This document shows positions 1 through 8,782 of a stretch of DNA of 64,000 bases, one piece after another. Origin of the DNA: DASRHK01 sp963776465. GTDB lineage: Bacteria; Pseudomonadota; Gammaproteobacteria; Nevskiales; Nevskiaceae. Each line of letters starts with the position of its first letter. Position 1 is the first letter of the stretch. The stretch is from positions 2,790,001-2,854,000 of the forward strand of contig CAVZMV010000002.1 in NCBI GenBank assembly GCA_963776465.1, written 5' to 3'. The notes below the pieces were generated by a model. That model searched no databases and was not told the origin of the DNA. It was given only the letters and a program-made list of their open reading frames with translations. The position numbers and the translations under genes are program-made.

Positions 1-1642
1 CGGCCGCGGTCTTCTTCTGTGCCTTCAGGCTTTCGTGCAGCCCCGCCAGCGACCAGGCGTTTTCCGGATTGCGGCGCAGCTCCTCGCGGTAAACCTTCTC
101 CGCCTCGGTCGCCTTGCCTGCCTCGAGCAGCACCGCTCCCAGCGACTGACGCACCGGCGCGTGCCAGCCCGGCGGCTCGTCGTACGGGATCTTGTCCTCG
201 ATGGCCGCGCCTTCCTGCAGCGCCGTGATCGCGGCGGCGTAATCCTTGCGGTCGGCCGCGAGCTCGCCGGCCACCATCCGCTCTGCAACCCTGACGCCCT
301 GAATCAGCGAGTAACGATCCCACGCCTTCAGCTTCTCGATTGCGGGATCGGCAGCCGCCTTGGCCAGCGCCTCATGATGCTTCTGCGCCTCGTCGACCCG
401 CTTCTGGCGCACCGCGGCCAAGCCCTGCGCGTAGTGCCAGATCGCAACCTGGTACGGCAGGTCCGCCGGCGGCTGCGGCGTGGCAACGACGTCGTCCCAT
501 TTGCCGAAGCGCACCTTGGCGAACAATGGCGTCAGGGCGAAGTACTGCATCGCTTCGAAGCCCGGCGTGCGCATCAGCTGGGGATCGCTGGTGCGCTTGG
601 CGGTTTCGTCCGCAGCGCTCAGCGCCGTGGCGCTCGCCCCTTCCATGGTCGCAGCGAACCACAGGAAGTGATGGTTGTGGGGCACGTAGCCCAGCGGGTA
701 GACGCCCGGCTGCGGACGGCAGATCGACAGGTAAACGTTGTCGGCCTCGATGGCTTTCTGATTCGCCAGGACTGCGTCGTGCCAGCGCCCGACCCGTCCA
801 TAGATGTGCGCGGGCATGTGCACCAGATGTCCCGAGCCCGGGATCAGCGCGCGCAGGCGATCCGCGGCATCGACGCCGCGCTGCGGCTCAGCCGACGCCT
901 CGACGGCGTGCACGTACAGATGCAGCGCACCCGGATGATCGGCATTGCGCTTCATGACCGACTCGAGCACCGACACGACCTCCGCGGTGTTCCCCTTGGG
1001 CTTGAGCTGCTCGTCGTAGTAGTCCCAGGGCTGCAGGTCCATCAGCGCCTCGGCGTGGAACGTCGCGGCGTCGAGATCATCGGGCAGCTTCTTGGAGAGT
1101 TCGCGCGTGGCCTGGGCGTAGGCCTCGTCCAGCGTCTTGCGATCTTCCGGTGGGTGCTCGGCGTACCGCGCCGACAGCGCGTCGATGTACGCGCGCTCGG
1201 CTTCGCTGGCCTTGGGCATCAGCACTCTCGCCTTCTGCACACGCTCCCAGGCCTTGGCGTTATTGGCGGGGTCCATGCCTGCATTCACGTGCGGTCCCAG
1301 CACGAGGGCCGAGCCCCACCAGCACATGGCGCACTCCGGATCGAGCTCCGTTGCCTTGAGGAACGAGCGCTCGGCAGCGTCATGGTTGAAGCCGAACGTC
1401 AGCATCAGGCCCTGGTTGAACCAGCGCTGCGCCTCGGGATTGCTGGTCGTGATTGCGTGCGTGTAATTGCCAAGCCCCTCGAGCAGGTTGGCGCCGATGG
1501 CGGCCTTGACCACCTCGGGCGGCGGCGGCGCCTGTACCTGCGGCTGGGGCGCAGGCGGCGGCTCTGGTCGCAGGTAGGTGTAGCCAGCGAATCCTGCGAC
1601 CGCACCGAGCATCACAACGGCGACCAGCGTCCCTCGATTCAT
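1..1642 (-). CDS. Tetratricopeptide-repeat protein, exported (C-terminus outside window)
   Basis: The ATG at 1642 follows a strong GGGGGGAA ribosome site, and 547 codons are open to the window edge, so the C-terminus is missing. The N-terminus has an uncleaved-type hydrophobic segment (about residues 5-19) and then a Pro/Gln-rich linker, suggesting a periplasmic domain anchored in the inner membrane. Helical TPR-like units follow, including the pattern QRWFNQGLMLTFGFNHDAA near residue 70, cysteines in ECAMCWWG, and the segments HLYVHAVEAS and HMPAHIYGRVG typical of a proteobacterial family of about 550-600 residues with no assigned enzyme activity. The final segment (residues about 500-540) is a clear TPR pair. 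It lies downstream of aceA behind a terminator and has its own candidate promoter. Role: probably a protein-interaction scaffold; exact function unknown. Confidence 0.8.
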   Translation of the reverse strand, partial: MNRGTLVAVVMLGAVAGFAGYTYLRPEPPPAPQPQVQAPPPPEVVKAAIGANLLEGLGNYTHAITTSNPEAQRWFNQGLMLTFGFNHDAAERSFLKATELDPECAMCWWGSALVLGPHVNAGMDPANNAKAWERVQKARVLMPKASEAERAYIDALSARYAEHPPEDRKTLDEAYAQATRELSKKLPDDLDAATFHAEALMDLQPWDYYDEQLKPKGNTAEVVSVLESVMKRNADHPGALHLYVHAVEASAEPQRGVDAADRLRALIPGSGHLVHMPAHIYGRVGRWHDAVLANQKAIEADNVYLSICRPQPGVYPLGYVPHNHHFLWFAATMEGASATALSAADETAKRTSDPQLMRTPGFEAMQYFALTPLFAKVRFGKWDDVVATPQPPADLPYQVAIWHYAQGLAAVRQKRVDEAQKHHEALAKAAADPAIEKLKAWDRYSLIQGVRVAERMVAGELAADRKDYAAAITALQEGAAIEDKIPYDEPPGWHAPVRQSLGAVLLEAGKATEAEKVYREELRRNPENAWSLAGLHESLKAQKKTAA

Positions 1643-1679
1643 GGCGTTCCCCCCGGTTGTCATTTGGAATTGCTGCCCT

Positions 1680-1708
1680 GTTCTACTCCCGCGCCACCCT
1701 TGGTTCAA
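1680..1708 (-). promoter_or_regulatory. Candidate sigma70 promoter of the TPR gene
   Basis: On the minus strand TTGAAC (1708-1703) and TAGAAC (1685-1680) are separated by exactly 17 bases and lie about 40 bases upstream of the TPR start. Each hexamer matches the consensus at four positions. It sits just after the aceA terminator, so a separate transcript is plausible. Confidence 0.4.
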
Positions 1709-1753
1709 GCGCGCGGCGTGCAGCTGATATGTCGCAACGTTCAAAGGCCAAAT

Positions 1754-1780
1754 AAAAAGGCCCGGCATTGCCGGGCCTTT
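1754..1780 (-). terminator. Intrinsic terminator after aceA
   Basis: The arms at 1756-1767 and 1769-1780 are perfect inverted copies (AAAGGCCCGGCA / TGCCGGGCCTTT). On the minus strand a T-run follows. It begins 16 bases past the aceA stop, so it ends the aceBA transcript. Confidence 0.85.
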
Positions 1781-1795
1781 GAGAACCACACGGAA

Positions 1796-3145
1796 TCAGT
1801 GGAACTGCTCTTCTTCCGTCGATCCTTTGAGAGCCTGCACGCTCGAGGAACCACCCTGGATCACGGTCGTAACGTCATCGAAGTAGCCAGCGCCGACTTC
1901 CTGCTGGTGGCTGACGAAGGTATAGCCCTTCTCGCGCGCCTTGAACTCCGGCTCCTGCACCATCTCGGTGTAGTGGCGCATGCCTTCGCCGCGCGCATAG
2001 GCGTGCGCGAACTGGAAGGTGTTGAACCAGTTGATGTGGATGCCCGCGAGCGTGATGAACTGATACTTGTAGCCCAGCGCCGAGAGGTCGTCCTGGAACT
2101 TGGCGATCTGGGAATCGTTGAGGTTCTTCTTCCAGTTGAACGAGGGCGAGCAGTTGTACGAAAGCAGCTTGCCCGGCACGGCCTTGTGCACGGCCTGCGC
2201 GAATTCACGCGCGAAGCCGATGTCGGGCACTCCCGTCTCGCACCACACCAGATCGGCGTACGGCGCGTAGGCGACGCCGCGCGAGATCGCCTGCTCGAGG
2301 CCATTCTTTACGCGGTAGAAGCCTTCCGGCGTGCGCTCGCCGGTCAGGAACTTCTTGTCGTTGGGATGATGGTCCGAGGTCAGCAGATTCGCGGCCTCGG
2401 CGTCGGTGCGCGCCAGCACGATGGTCGGCACGCCCATGACGTCGGCGGCGAAGCGCGCTGCGATCAGCTTCTCGATCGCTTCCTGCGTGGGCACCAGCAC
2501 CTTGCCGCCCATGTGACCGCACTTCTTGACCGCGGCGAGCTGGTCCTCGAAGTGCACGCCGGCGGCGCCGGCCTGGATCATGTTCTTCATCAGCTCGAAG
2601 GCGTTGAGCACGCCACCGAAGCCGGCTTCCGCGTCCGCCACGATCGGCAGGAAGAAGTCGACGAAGTCCTTGTGTCCGGGGCCGACGCCCTTGCTCCACT
2701 GGATCTCGTCGGCGCGCTTGAACGTGTTGTTGATGCGCCGGACCATGGTCGGCACCGAGTCGTACGCGTAGAGCGACTGGTCGGGATACATGGTCTCGGA
2801 GGTGTTGCCGTCGGCCGCGACCTGCCAGCCTGAAAGATAGACAGCCTCGAGACCGGCCTTGGCCTGCTGCATCGCCTGGCCCGCGGTGATGGCGCCGAAC
2901 GCGTTGACGTAACCCTTCTTGGCCTTGCCATTGACCAGATCCCACAGCTTCTCGGCGCCACGCTTGGCCAGCGTGTGCTCGATCGGCATGCTGCCGCGCA
3001 GGCGGACGACGTCATAGGCGGTGTAGCCGCGCTTGACGCTCTTCCAGCGGGGGTTCGTCGCCCAGTCCTGCTCGAGGGCCTTGATCTGCGCTTCGCGGGT
3101 GGTCATTGCCTGCTGGTCCTTGGTGGGAAACTCGTCACGCGTCAT
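1796..3145 (-). CDS. aceA: Isocitrate lyase
   Basis: Cleaves isocitrate to succinate and glyoxylate, the first glyoxylate-shunt step, in the cytoplasm. The 449 residues match the usual 430-450 length of the bacterial AceA group. The catalytic signature KKCGH lies at residues 207-211 (nucleophilic Cys209), with SGWQVAAD near 105 and the substrate-binding NCSPSFNW segment near 330. The start at 3145 gives a short N-terminal extension; a second ATG at 3106 (MTTREAQIKALE) aligns better with the E. coli start and could be the real one. It lies 89 bases downstream of aceB on the same strand with its own perfect TATAAT, so it may be transcribed both from aceB and separately. An intrinsic terminator follows. 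Identification is firm. Confidence 0.97.
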   Translation of the reverse strand: MTRDEFPTKDQQAMTTREAQIKALEQDWATNPRWKSVKRGYTAYDVVRLRGSMPIEHTLAKRGAEKLWDLVNGKAKKGYVNAFGAITAGQAMQQAKAGLEAVYLSGWQVAADGNTSETMYPDQSLYAYDSVPTMVRRINNTFKRADEIQWSKGVGPGHKDFVDFFLPIVADAEAGFGGVLNAFELMKNMIQAGAAGVHFEDQLAAVKKCGHMGGKVLVPTQEAIEKLIAARFAADVMGVPTIVLARTDAEAANLLTSDHHPNDKKFLTGERTPEGFYRVKNGLEQAISRGVAYAPYADLVWCETGVPDIGFAREFAQAVHKAVPGKLLSYNCSPSFNWKKNLNDSQIAKFQDDLSALGYKYQFITLAGIHINWFNTFQFAHAYARGEGMRHYTEMVQEPEFKAREKGYTFVSHQQEVGAGYFDDVTTVIQGGSSSVQALKGSTEEEQFH

Positions 3146-3184
3146 CGGGGTTTCTCAAGCCTGTGAGGTGCAATTGGGCCGCGC

Positions 3185-3190
3185 ATTATA
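3185..3190 (-). promoter_or_regulatory. Candidate -10 box of aceA
   Basis: A perfect TATAAT on the minus strand lies 40 bases upstream of the aceA start, in the context GTTATAATGCGCGG. No good -35 hexamer is visible at 16-18 bases, which suggests activator dependence. The -10 of aceB has a very similar context (CTATAATCCGCGC). Confidence 0.4.
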
Positions 3191-3234
3191 ACGGCAGTTT
3201 TTTTGCACCGCACAACGGCGCCGTACCGACACTT

Positions 3235-4815
<1,581 letters not shown>

Positions 4816-4853
4816 CGCTTGTCGCTCCGCGCCGTGGAAAAAATCAGGCGCGG

Positions 4854-4859
4854 ATTATA
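4854..4859 (-). promoter_or_regulatory. Candidate -10 box of aceB
   Basis: A perfect TATAAT on the minus strand lies about 40 bases upstream of the aceB ATG. The -35 region (TTATAG at 17 bases) is poor. The context resembles the aceA -10 region, hinting at shared control. Confidence 0.45.
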
Positions 4860-4876
4860 GCCACTCGTGTCACGCG

Positions 4877-4963
4877 CTATAACCAGTTCATCACCAGGCT
4901 TAAGGCCAGCACGCTCCAGACAACGGCCACCACGATTCCCACTGCCGATCTGCTCTCGTCCAC
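4877..4963 (-). CDS. Possible 28-residue single-pass membrane peptide
   Basis: A GTG at 4963 preceded by AGGGGAAG (about 5 bases away) opens a 28-codon frame ending in TAG. The product starts with a charged VDESRS segment, then a continuous hydrophobic stretch of about 20 residues (AVGIVVAVVWSVLALSLV) and ends MNWL. It fits a small inner-membrane protein with its C-terminus at the membrane face. It sits between the MATE pump stop (5051) and the aceB promoter. I do not recognise a family. Support is limited to the ribosome site, the hydrophobic profile and the otherwise empty 235-base gap; it could be chance. Confidence 0.3.
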   Translation of the reverse strand: MDESRSAVGIVVAVVWSVLALSLVMNWL

Positions 4964-5050
4964 GCGACTTCCCCTGTCTTTCTCCGGCCCCCGCCGGACG
5001 CTCCATGTCGTATCGTCAGCCAGCGCCGCTGCTGCTGGCGCTGTTTCCAA

Positions 5051-6424
5051 TCAGGTGGCTGGCTCCACGGCCGCGGCTCGATCCGGCGGCGACACCAGTT
5101 TGCGCGAAAACTCTCGCCGAAGGAATAGCAGCGAGAGAAACATCTGCACCCCGACCGATCCCACCGAAAGCCACCATATCTGGTTGATGCGAAAGGTCGC
5201 CGTGCGCGAGAGCCACCAGGCGGGCAGGACGATGAAGCCGATCCGCGCGGCCGAGCTCACCAGGGCTGGCCAGGTATTGCCCAATCCCTGGAACATGCCG
5301 CCGCTGACGACGATGAAGCCGAACGCCACGTAGTTCCAGGAGATGATCCGCAGGTAATCGTCGCCGACTTCGATCACCGCCGGATCGGCGGAGAACAATT
5401 GCGTCATGGCAGCGGGCGCGACGTGGCACAGCACGGTGAACAGCAGCATCATCGCGGTGGCGATGAGCAGGCCCGCCTGGAACGTTTCGCGCACGCGGTC
5501 GAACTGCCGCGCGCCGTAGTTCTGGCCCGCGACCGCGGCGCACGCGAATGCAACCGCCATCGCCGGCATGAATCCCGATTGCATGATGCGCATGCCGATG
5601 CCGAACCCGGCCTGCGCCTCGGCGCCGAACGGGCGGATCAGCACGTAGATGAAAATCAGGTAGAGCGCCATCAGGCCGAACTCGGCGCCGGCGGGCAGGC
5701 CGATCGCGAAGATCTCGCGCCAGGCTCTCTTCTGCGGTCGCCAGCTCGCGGCCTGCACGCGCAGGTAGGTCGCTTCGCGCCTGAGGTACAGGACCAGTCC
5801 CCAGGTGCCCGCGAGCATCGCAATGAACGTTGCGAGCGCCGCGCCCTGGATGCCGAGCGCGACACCCGTGCCCCAGCCGAAGACCAGCACGGGCGCAAGA
5901 GCGATGTTCAGCACGAGCGTTCCCATCTGCGCCAGCAGCGCCGGGCGCATGTTGCCGATGCCGCGCAAGGCCGAGCCGAGCGCGGACAAGGGGAACTGCA
6001 GCGCCAGGCCAGGGATGAACCACAGCAGGAACTGGCGCGTCAGGCGCGCCGTCTCGGCATCGCCGCTCACCGCGTCGGCATAGATGCCGGCCGTCGCCAG
6101 TCCCGCAGCGACGAACGCCAGGCCCATGACCACGCCCAGGCTCAAGGCCTGGTTGAACAGGAACTGCACGCGCGCGTGATCCTTGCGGCCGGCGGCATGG
6201 GAGATCACCGCTGCAGCGCCGACCCCGAGCATCTGCGTCAGGGCGATCACGATCATCATCTGGTTGCCGGAAACGCTGACGGCAGCCACGGCTTCCTTGC
6301 CCAGCCGGCTGACCCAGTAGAGGTCGATGAGGTTGTACAGCGTCTGCATCACCATGCTGACCAGCATGAGCTGCGTCATCTTCCAGATGTGGCCCCGGAC
6401 GGAGCCCTGCGTCAGGTCTTGCAT
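5051..6424 (-). CDS. MATE family multidrug efflux transporter
   Basis: A cation/drug antiporter of the inner membrane. The 457 residues carry about 12 hydrophobic segments in two homologous halves, the usual MATE size. The N-terminus MQDLTQGSVRGHIWKM is typical of the NorM/DinF-like branch. The ATG at 6424 is chosen because AGGG lies 7 bases upstream; a GTG two codons earlier (6430) would be too close to that site. It follows rraA by 9 bases and dsbB before it, so the three are probably one transcript. The substrate cannot be told from sequence. Confidence 0.9.
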   Translation of the reverse strand: MQDLTQGSVRGHIWKMTQLMLVSMVMQTLYNLIDLYWVSRLGKEAVAAVSVSGNQMMIVIALTQMLGVGAAAVISHAAGRKDHARVQFLFNQALSLGVVMGLAFVAAGLATAGIYADAVSGDAETARLTRQFLLWFIPGLALQFPLSALGSALRGIGNMRPALLAQMGTLVLNIALAPVLVFGWGTGVALGIQGAALATFIAMLAGTWGLVLYLRREATYLRVQAASWRPQKRAWREIFAIGLPAGAEFGLMALYLIFIYVLIRPFGAEAQAGFGIGMRIMQSGFMPAMAVAFACAAVAGQNYGARQFDRVRETFQAGLLIATAMMLLFTVLCHVAPAAMTQLFSADPAVIEVGDDYLRIISWNYVAFGFIVVSGGMFQGLGNTWPALVSSAARIGFIVLPAWWLSRTATFRINQIWWLSVGSVGVQMFLSLLFLRREFSRKLVSPPDRAAAVEPAT

Positions 6425-6433
6425 CGTCACGCC

Positions 6434-6916
6434 CTAGCGATGGAGCGCGCGCTCCGCGACGATGACGCCGTCGCTGTCGGCGTAGATCCAGGCGCCCGGC
6501 CGCACGGTGATGCCGGCGAACGCGAGCACCGCGTCTTCGCGGCCCGTATGCAGTCCCTTCTCGCTCTTGCGCGGATGCGTGCCCAGCGCCTTGACGCCCA
6601 GTGCCATCTCGCCGATCGCATCGGAATCGCGGATGCAGCCGTAGACGATCACGCCGGCCCAGCCGTTCTTCACCGCCAGCGTCGCAAGCTGATCGCCGAA
6701 CAGCGCGCAGCGCATGGAGCCGCCGCCGTCGACCACGAGCACGCGCTTGTCACCGGGCTGCTCCAGCATCGCGCGGACCAGCGCGTTGTCCTCGAACACC
6801 TTCAGCGTCTTCGCCGGCCCGTTAAAGGCCAGCTGCCCGCCGAAGTCGCCGAACACCGGCTCACACACCTGGACGTCGGCATGGGCGTCGCACAGATCGG
6901 TCGTGGCTGTCGTCAT
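6434..6916 (-). CDS. rraA: RraA family protein (RNase E activity regulator / HMG aldolase fold)
   Basis: The 160 residues match RraA along the full length. The GxxxRD metal/substrate motif is present as GCIRDSD (residues 93-99), preceded by the conserved VVDGGGSMRCALFGD segment (residues 61-75). In E. coli RraA inhibits RNase E by binding its C-terminal region; related proteins are 4-hydroxy-4-methyl-2-oxoglutarate aldolases or oxaloacetate decarboxylases, and sequence alone does not separate these roles. The ATG overlaps the dsbB stop (ATGA), so translation is probably coupled. Confidence 0.93.
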   Translation of the reverse strand: MTTATTDLCDAHADVQVCEPVFGDFGGQLAFNGPAKTLKVFEDNALVRAMLEQPGDKRVLVVDGGGSMRCALFGDQLATLAVKNGWAGVIVYGCIRDSDAIGEMALGVKALGTHPRKSEKGLHTGREDAVLAFAGITVRPGAWIYADSDGVIVAERALHR

Positions 6917-7425
6917 TGCAGATCCCGTCGTGCGCTGCGGCTGAAAACCGGCGTCAGCAGCGCGTAGATGAAAATGCCGATGAACGCGATCAGCGTCCAT
7001 GCGGGCAACGCCAGCCCCATCCAGGCGGCGTTGATCTTGGCGCAGTCGGTGTCGCCGCGCAGCACGTTCTTGACGACCTCCTGCCACGGCATGACGTCGA
7101 ACAGGTAGTCCAGCGCGCCGCCGCACGCCGGCACTTCCCCTTCCGGGAGGGACTGGATCCAGACGTGACGCGCCGCCAGCAGCGCGCCGGCGAGGCTCGC
7201 CAGACCCGCGAGTCCTGACCAGAGCCAGCGGCCTGCCGCCTTGGGACCGTGCAACGCGCCGGCCAGGAAGAAGACGCCTGCCGCGATCATCGCGACGCGC
7301 TGGAAGATGCACATGTTGCACGGCTCGAGATTGCGGTAATGCTGAAGGTAGAGCGCGAACGCCATCCCCACCACGCACGCAATCAGGCCGAGCGCGCAGA
7401 GCGCGCGATAGGAGAGTCGAGGCAT
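6913..7425 (-). CDS. dsbB: Disulfide bond formation protein B
   Basis: Inner-membrane quinone reductase that reoxidises DsbA. The 170 residues carry four membrane segments and both redox pairs: CNMC at 36-39 in the first periplasmic loop, and Cys101 and Cys128 in the second. The PCNMCIFQR context is diagnostic. I start at the ATG at 7425 (MPRLSYRAL); a longer frame from 7488 would overlap the divergent gene and add a non-conserved extension. It shares a 43-base divergent gap with the quinone oxidoreductase gene. rraA and a MATE pump follow. Confidence 0.95.
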   Translation of the reverse strand: MPRLSYRALCALGLIACVVGMAFALYLQHYRNLEPCNMCIFQRVAMIAAGVFFLAGALHGPKAAGRWLWSGLAGLASLAGALLAARHVWIQSLPEGEVPACGGALDYLFDVMPWQEVVKNVLRGDTDCAKINAAWMGLALPAWTLIAFIGIFIYALLTPVFSRSARRDLQ

Positions 7426-7468
7426 GATTGCAAAAATGATACACGGGTCACGCCATGGAGCGCGCGAA

Positions 7469-8506
7469 ATGAGCCTTGCAGTCCGCATCGAACGTCACGG
7501 GGGCCCCGAGGTCCTGCAGCTCGTAGACGTCGACGTCGGCGATCCCGGACCTGGCGAGCTGCGCATCCGCCAAACCGCCATCGGCCTCAACTTCATCGAC
7601 ACCTATCACCGATCGGGTTTGTATCCGCTGCCATTGCCGAGCGGGATCGGCTCCGAGGGCGCGGGCGTGGTGGAGGCCATCGGCACCGGCGTCACCGGCT
7701 TTGCCGTCGGCGATCGCGTCGCCTACGCCGGCGCGCTTGGCGCCTATGCCGAGCAACGCGTCCTGCCGGCGGCGCGCGCGGTGACGCTTCCTGCAGAGGT
7801 CAGCGACGACGAAGCGGCCGCGCTGATGCTCAAGGGGATGACGGCCTATTACCTGCTGCACCTGACGTTCCCGGTGCAGCGCAACGATCGGCTGCTGGTG
7901 CACGCAGCCGCCGGCGGCGTCGGCAGCGTGCTGGTTCCCTGGGCCAAGTCGCTCGGGGCCTTCGTCATCGGCACCGCAGGCGGCGCGCAGAAGTGCAAGC
8001 TTGCGCGCACGTACGGCTGCGATCACGTCATCGATTACGCGAAGCAGGATTTCGTCGCCGAGGTCCGCAAGCTGACCAAGGACCGCGGCGTCGACGTCGT
8101 GTACGACTCCGTCGGCAAGGACACGGTGCTGAAGTCTCTCGACTGCCTGAAGCGCCGCGGCATGCTGGTGACGTTCGGAAACGCCTCCGGCAAGCCGCCG
8201 GCGCTCGAGCTGGGATTGCTTGCGGCGAAGGGCTCGCTGTATCTCACCCGCCCTACCCTCGTCGACTACACGGCGTCGCGCCAGGACCTGGAGTCGGCGG
8301 CCAACGCCGTGTTCGATGCCGTCGCCAGCGGCATCATCGCCGCCGACATCCGCCAGCGTTACCCGCTGCGCGACGTGGTCAAGGCGCACAAGGATCTCGA
8401 GGCCCGCAAGACCAGCGGCGCTTCGGTGCTGGTGCCGCAGAAAGCGAAAAGCGCTACTGCGAGCGCGTCTTCACCTCGACCGCGTCGACGGCGTCCAGCG
8501 CGATGA
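7469..8506 (+). CDS. qor: NADPH:quinone oxidoreductase (zinc-free MDR family)
   Basis: Medium-chain dehydrogenase/reductase lacking zinc ligands; it reduces quinones with NADPH. The start MSLAVRIERHGG fits family members; NFIDTYHRSG (41-50) and the nucleotide-binding AAAGGVGS (146-153) are clear. The family is usually about 325 residues; this frame has 345, with an Arg/Ser-rich tail (ATASASSPRPRRRRPAR) that overlaps the 3' end of the opposite gene by 53 bases. The tail looks like read-through of antisense sequence, either a recent stop loss or an indel. Divergent from dsbB. Confidence 0.92.
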   Translation: MSLAVRIERHGGPEVLQLVDVDVGDPGPGELRIRQTAIGLNFIDTYHRSGLYPLPLPSGIGSEGAGVVEAIGTGVTGFAVGDRVAYAGALGAYAEQRVLPAARAVTLPAEVSDDEAAALMLKGMTAYYLLHLTFPVQRNDRLLVHAAAGGVGSVLVPWAKSLGAFVIGTAGGAQKCKLARTYGCDHVIDYAKQDFVAEVRKLTKDRGVDVVYDSVGKDTVLKSLDCLKRRGMLVTFGNASGKPPALELGLLAAKGSLYLTRPTLVDYTASRQDLESAANAVFDAVASGIIAADIRQRYPLRDVVKAHKDLEARKTSGASVLVPQKAKSATASASSPRPRRRRPAR

Positions 8507-8750
8507 CCGCGTCGTAGAAGTCCTTGTTGGCCAGCTGCGAGAGCTGGATGACGTGATCGCCCACCACGGTCAGCTTGCCCGTCAGATCACCCCCGGCGCG
8601 CAGGTGCACGGTGACGCGCTTGCCGGTGAGGTCCTTGAGCACGGCCGACATCTTGTGATCGGGCTTCAGCGTCCATGCCTCGTCACCGGCCATCGCCGGC
8701 GACAGCAGCACGGCCGCGCAAATCGTCAGGCTGGAAAGGATCGCTTTCAT
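8454..8750 (-). CDS. Small secreted protein with an Sm-like domain
   Basis: The 98-residue product starts at the ATG at 8750, which has AGGAG 5 bases upstream. Residues 1-21 form a Sec signal peptide ending AMA. The rest reads like an Sm/LSm fold: LTGKRVTVHLRAGGDLTG (41-58), then KLTVVGDHVIQL, matching the Sm1 pattern of G-x-x-V-x-V-x-L-x-x-G-x-x-x-x-G-x-L with a following D-x-x-I-x-L, and an Sm2-like strand pair VIALDAVDAVEV near the C-terminus. The fold call is pattern inference; the function is unknown and an RNA role is unlikely outside the cytoplasm. It lies 32 bases downstream of the class I fumarase and may be co-transcribed. Confidence 0.85.
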   Translation of the reverse strand: MKAILSSLTICAAVLLSPAMAGDEAWTLKPDHKMSAVLKDLTGKRVTVHLRAGGDLTGKLTVVGDHVIQLSQLANKDFYDAVIALDAVDAVEVKTRSQ

Positions 8751-8782
8751 GTTCACTCCTTGGTTGTGCTCTTGAGCGACGT

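Noticed and set aside
35..2833. A 932-codon open frame on the + strand
   Set aside because: It runs antisense to the TPR gene and aceA, which carry clear motifs; high GC makes long antisense frames common. Similar frames opposite fumarase, aroC/prmB, fimV, aceB and the ABC1 kinase were dropped for the same reason.
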